A stretch of DNA of 64,000 nt from Alkalibacillus aidingensis (GTDB taxonomy: Bacteria > Bacillota > Bacilli > Bacillales > Alkalibacillaceae): the NCBI RefSeq assembly GCF_014595945.1, contig NZ_JABXWU010000001.1, positions 806,001 to 870,000 of the forward strand. The letters run 5' to 3'. This document shows, in pieces, positions 61,967 to 64,000 of this stretch. Positions within the stretch are counted from its first letter, which is position 1, and every line of letters starts with the position of its first letter. Both the position numbers and the translations under genes were made by a program. Under the pieces are notes generated by a model. The model saw nothing but the letters and a program-made list of their open reading frames with translations. It made no database searches and was not told where the DNA came from.

Positions 61967-63676
61967 TCACCTTTTTCTCATTAAGAACCGTTGTAAATCA
62001 TCAACAGACCACGTATTGACCACATCTTCTTTCTCCAACCAGCCTTTCTTAGCTGCTTGGACACCCGTTTTCATATCAGATAGCATTTGATAGTTATGCG
62101 CATCTGTATTAATCGCTACTTTTGCCCCTTTTTCTTTGGCGACTTGTAACCATTGCCATGCCAAATCCAAACGGTTAGGGTTAGCGTTTAACTCAATGAT
62201 CGTTCCTGTTTCAATAGCGAGGTCGATGAACTCTTCGTAATCTATAGGGTAACCCTGTCTTCTTCCAATTAATCTGCCAGTTGGATGGGCGATCATATCT
62301 ACATTAGGGTTGAACAACGCTTGTTTTAAACGATGCATGATCATGTCTTTTGATTGGTTGAAATTCGAATGAATTGAAGCAATAACAAAGTCCATTTCCT
62401 GTAAAAATTCATCAGAGAAATCTAACTCACCATTAGGTAAAATGTCCATTTCAACACCTGAGAAAATCGTTATTTCAGGATATTTTTCATTCAGTGTTTG
62501 TATAACTTCTCGCTGTTTTCTTAACCTCTCTTCATTTAACCCGTTGGCTACTTGCAGATATTTGGAGTGATCGGTAATCGCCATATAACGATAACCATAT
62601 GAGATCGCTTTTGTCACCATCTCCTCAATCGATTGAGCACCATCACTCCAAGTTGTGTGCATGTGTAAATCTCCTTGAATATCTGCTAACTCAACTAGGT
62701 TGGGTTGCTTCTCAAGACTAACTTCTTCTCCGGTTTCTCTTAGCTCTGGCGAGATGTAAGGTACACCTAGAAACTGAAAATACTCAACTTCCGTTTCAAA
62801 CGTATGAAGTTGTCCTGTTTCGATATCTTCAACCCCATATTCGCTAATCTTATATCCTCGTTGTTTGGCTAATCGACGCATTTCAACGTTATGATCTTTT
62901 GAGCCTGTAAAGTGATGTAAAGTCGTAATAAAAGCAGTCGGCTCGACTAATCGAAAATCAACTGATAAATCCCATTCACCACTTACGACAACTGTAACTT
63001 TTGTCGTACCTTTTGATACGACCTCTTTCACAATGGGTAGCTGCGTTAACTGTTCAGCTACTTCGTCTGGTCTATCGGTTGAAATAATGTAATCAAGGTC
63101 TTTAACGTCTTCTTTTAACCGTCTAAGACTACCAGCTATTGCATATTGCTCAATTGCTTCTATTTGTTGAAGAGACTGCTGGATGATCTCATTAACAGGT
63201 AAGACACTTGGTAAAGGTAAACGTTCCGGTCGGGTGCCCACTTCATCAATTGCCTTTAAGATTTTTTCAACAGACTTCTTTCCAAAACCACTTAATGCTT
63301 CAACTTGTCCGCTCTCACATGCTTTTCGTAGGGTAGCTTCATCCACTACTCCTAATTCATGATAAAGTTTAGCTAGTTTTCTTCCACCAAGGCCTTGAAC
63401 TTTTAATAGTGGAACAAGACCTTTAGGGACGTCTTCCATCAGTTGATTAAGTGTTTTAGTTTCACCATTTTTGATCAACTCTTCAATCACTGACTTTGTT
63501 CCCTTGCCGATTCCTTGTAGTTCACCGAAATCAGTTATTTCGCTTAATGAACGATCATCTCTTTCTAGAGCCTGAGCTGCTTTACGGTAAGCAGATATTT
63601 TGAAAGTATTCTCACCTTTTAGCTCAAGGTAAGTAGCAATCTGTTCAAGATGTTTAATCACTTGTTTTTTATCCAT
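61967..63676 (-). CDS. polX: Family X DNA polymerase with PHP exonuclease domain
   Basis: 569-residue bifunctional repair enzyme. The N-terminal PolX domain has two HhH motifs (LQGIGKGTKSVIEEL, VQGLGGRKLAKL), the nucleotide-site GSLRRLKEDVKDLDYIIST with catalytic aspartates. The PHP domain begins DLHMHTTWSDGAQ and continues VEMDILPNGELD, with metal ligands at AHPTGR and NTDAHN. The ATG at 63676 follows AAAGGTGG; an upstream frame of 24 codons lacks support. Confidence 0.95.
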   Translation of the reverse strand: MDKKQVIKHLEQIATYLELKGENTFKISAYRKAAQALERDDRSLSEITDFGELQGIGKGTKSVIEELIKNGETKTLNQLMEDVPKGLVPLLKVQGLGGRKLAKLYHELGVVDEATLRKACESGQVEALSGFGKKSVEKILKAIDEVGTRPERLPLPSVLPVNEIIQQSLQQIEAIEQYAIAGSLRRLKEDVKDLDYIISTDRPDEVAEQLTQLPIVKEVVSKGTTKVTVVVSGEWDLSVDFRLVEPTAFITTLHHFTGSKDHNVEMRRLAKQRGYKISEYGVEDIETGQLHTFETEVEYFQFLGVPYISPELRETGEEVSLEKQPNLVELADIQGDLHMHTTWSDGAQSIEEMVTKAISYGYRYMAITDHSKYLQVANGLNEERLRKQREVIQTLNEKYPEITIFSGVEMDILPNGELDFSDEFLQEMDFVIASIHSNFNQSKDMIMHRLKQALFNPNVDMIAHPTGRLIGRRQGYPIDYEEFIDLAIETGTIIELNANPNRLDLAWQWLQVAKEKGAKVAINTDAHNYQMLSDMKTGVQAAKKGWLEKEDVVNTWSVDDLQRFLMRKR

Positions 63677-63748
63677 TTGAAACCACCTTTTACATGACTT
63701 CATAAAAGAAAAGAGGTTAACCCCTACTTGAGTAACCCCCTTCAACAT

Positions 63749-64000
63749 TTAGTCTAAATAAGTAAACCACCAATCCTTTATTCGTTCAGAGAATATAGGT
63801 GTCTTCTCAATCATAAACGACGCAATTACCGAATTTTGAACGGTATCCTGTATAAATTCCACTGATATTAATGAGAATAAAAATAAGATAATGAAAATGA
63901 TAAAATACATTTCAATAAAGCCGATAATCGCACCTAAAAAATTATTTAAACTATTCAAGATTGGGATATTAGCAACAAAGTTTAGCATGTTAGCAATTAT
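63749..64000 (-). CDS. cvpA: CvpA-family membrane protein, C-terminal part (cut by window edge)
   Basis: 84 residues at the right edge; the frame is open to base 64000, so the N-terminus lies outside. Hydrophobic helices read IGFIEMYFIIFIILFLFSLI, and the end is SERIKDWWFTYLD. The segment LNNFLGAIIGFIE matches the last membrane pair of CvpA/YshB proteins. In B. subtilis yshB precedes polX and mutS2, as here. The role in colicin V export or biofilm is family-level only. Confidence 0.75.
   Translation of the reverse strand: MIANMLNFVANIPILNSLNNFLGAIIGFIEMYFIIFIILFLFSLISVEFIQDTVQNSVIASFMIEKTPIFSERIKDWWFTYLD

Overview
The window looks like the chromosome of a low-GC, endospore-forming member of the Bacillaceae. 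Gene order from about 31.4 kb to the right end follows the Bacillus subtilis backbone: ysoA-tig-clpX-lonA-engB, rph-rdgB, sdhCAB-ysmA-gerE-marR-racE, trxA-uvrC, lcfA-fadR-fadB-etfB-etfA, and cvpA-polX-mutS2. The spore regulator GerE is present. Many proteins are acidic (EtfA, EtfB, trigger factor, ClpX), which suggests a moderately halophilic or haloalkaliphilic species; that part is inference. Nearly all genes lie on the minus strand.

Region 1 (1-31,366): an accessory anaerobic-respiration block. In B. subtilis engB is followed almost directly by hemA. Here about 30 kb separates engB (31,367-31,948) from hemA (1-967). The block holds a complete molybdenum-cofactor set (moaA, mobA, moaD, moaE, mobB, moeA, moaC, moaB, moeB), a NarK-like transporter fused to a PAS domain, three hemerythrin-type or di-iron proteins, the nitrate/oxygen sensory system nreABC, nitrate reductase narGHJI, molybdate uptake modABC, a radical SAM/SPASM enzyme, a Crp/Fnr regulator without FeS cysteines, and a copper-enzyme cluster (SCO protein, HMHMQM membrane protein, ba3-type subunits I, II and IIa, UbiA-type prenyltransferase, CopD-like protein).

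Most notable protein: the ba3-type subunit I (26,891-28,588) keeps every haem and CuB histidine, but the active-site tyrosine four residues after the first CuB histidine is Asn243. Loss of that tyrosine marks heme-copper oxidases that have become nitric oxide reductases. Its CuA subunit and its position beside nitrate reductase, NO-repair proteins and a DNR-like regulator make an electrogenic CuA-type NO reductase the best hypothesis. No nitrite reductase is in the window.

Regulation readable from the DNA: GGG-N4-CCC boxes of the NreC type lie before narG (two, 21 bp apart), narK, ric and a hemerythrin gene. Two Crp/Fnr-type palindromes sharing TGAC-N4-GTCA lie before the ba3-type operon and the prenyltransferase operon, both placed for activation at about -41.5. 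A FadR operator covers the fadR start site.

Region 2 (31,367-43,415): proteostasis genes (engB, lonA, clpX, tig, ysoA), an aldehyde dehydrogenase, a fructosamine-kinase-type protein, two unrecognised small genes and a chromate transporter. Region 3 (43,416-44,514): two tRNAs, a 21-bp-period degenerate array, and a tandem array of 148-bp units, each carrying the first 11 nt of tRNA-Gly. Region 4 (44,515-64,000): conserved housekeeping genes as listed above, ending in a partial cvpA.

Two unexplained intergenic arrays (19,971-20,162 and 43,463-43,597) have different 10-nt cores but the same 20-21 bp period, about two turns of DNA.
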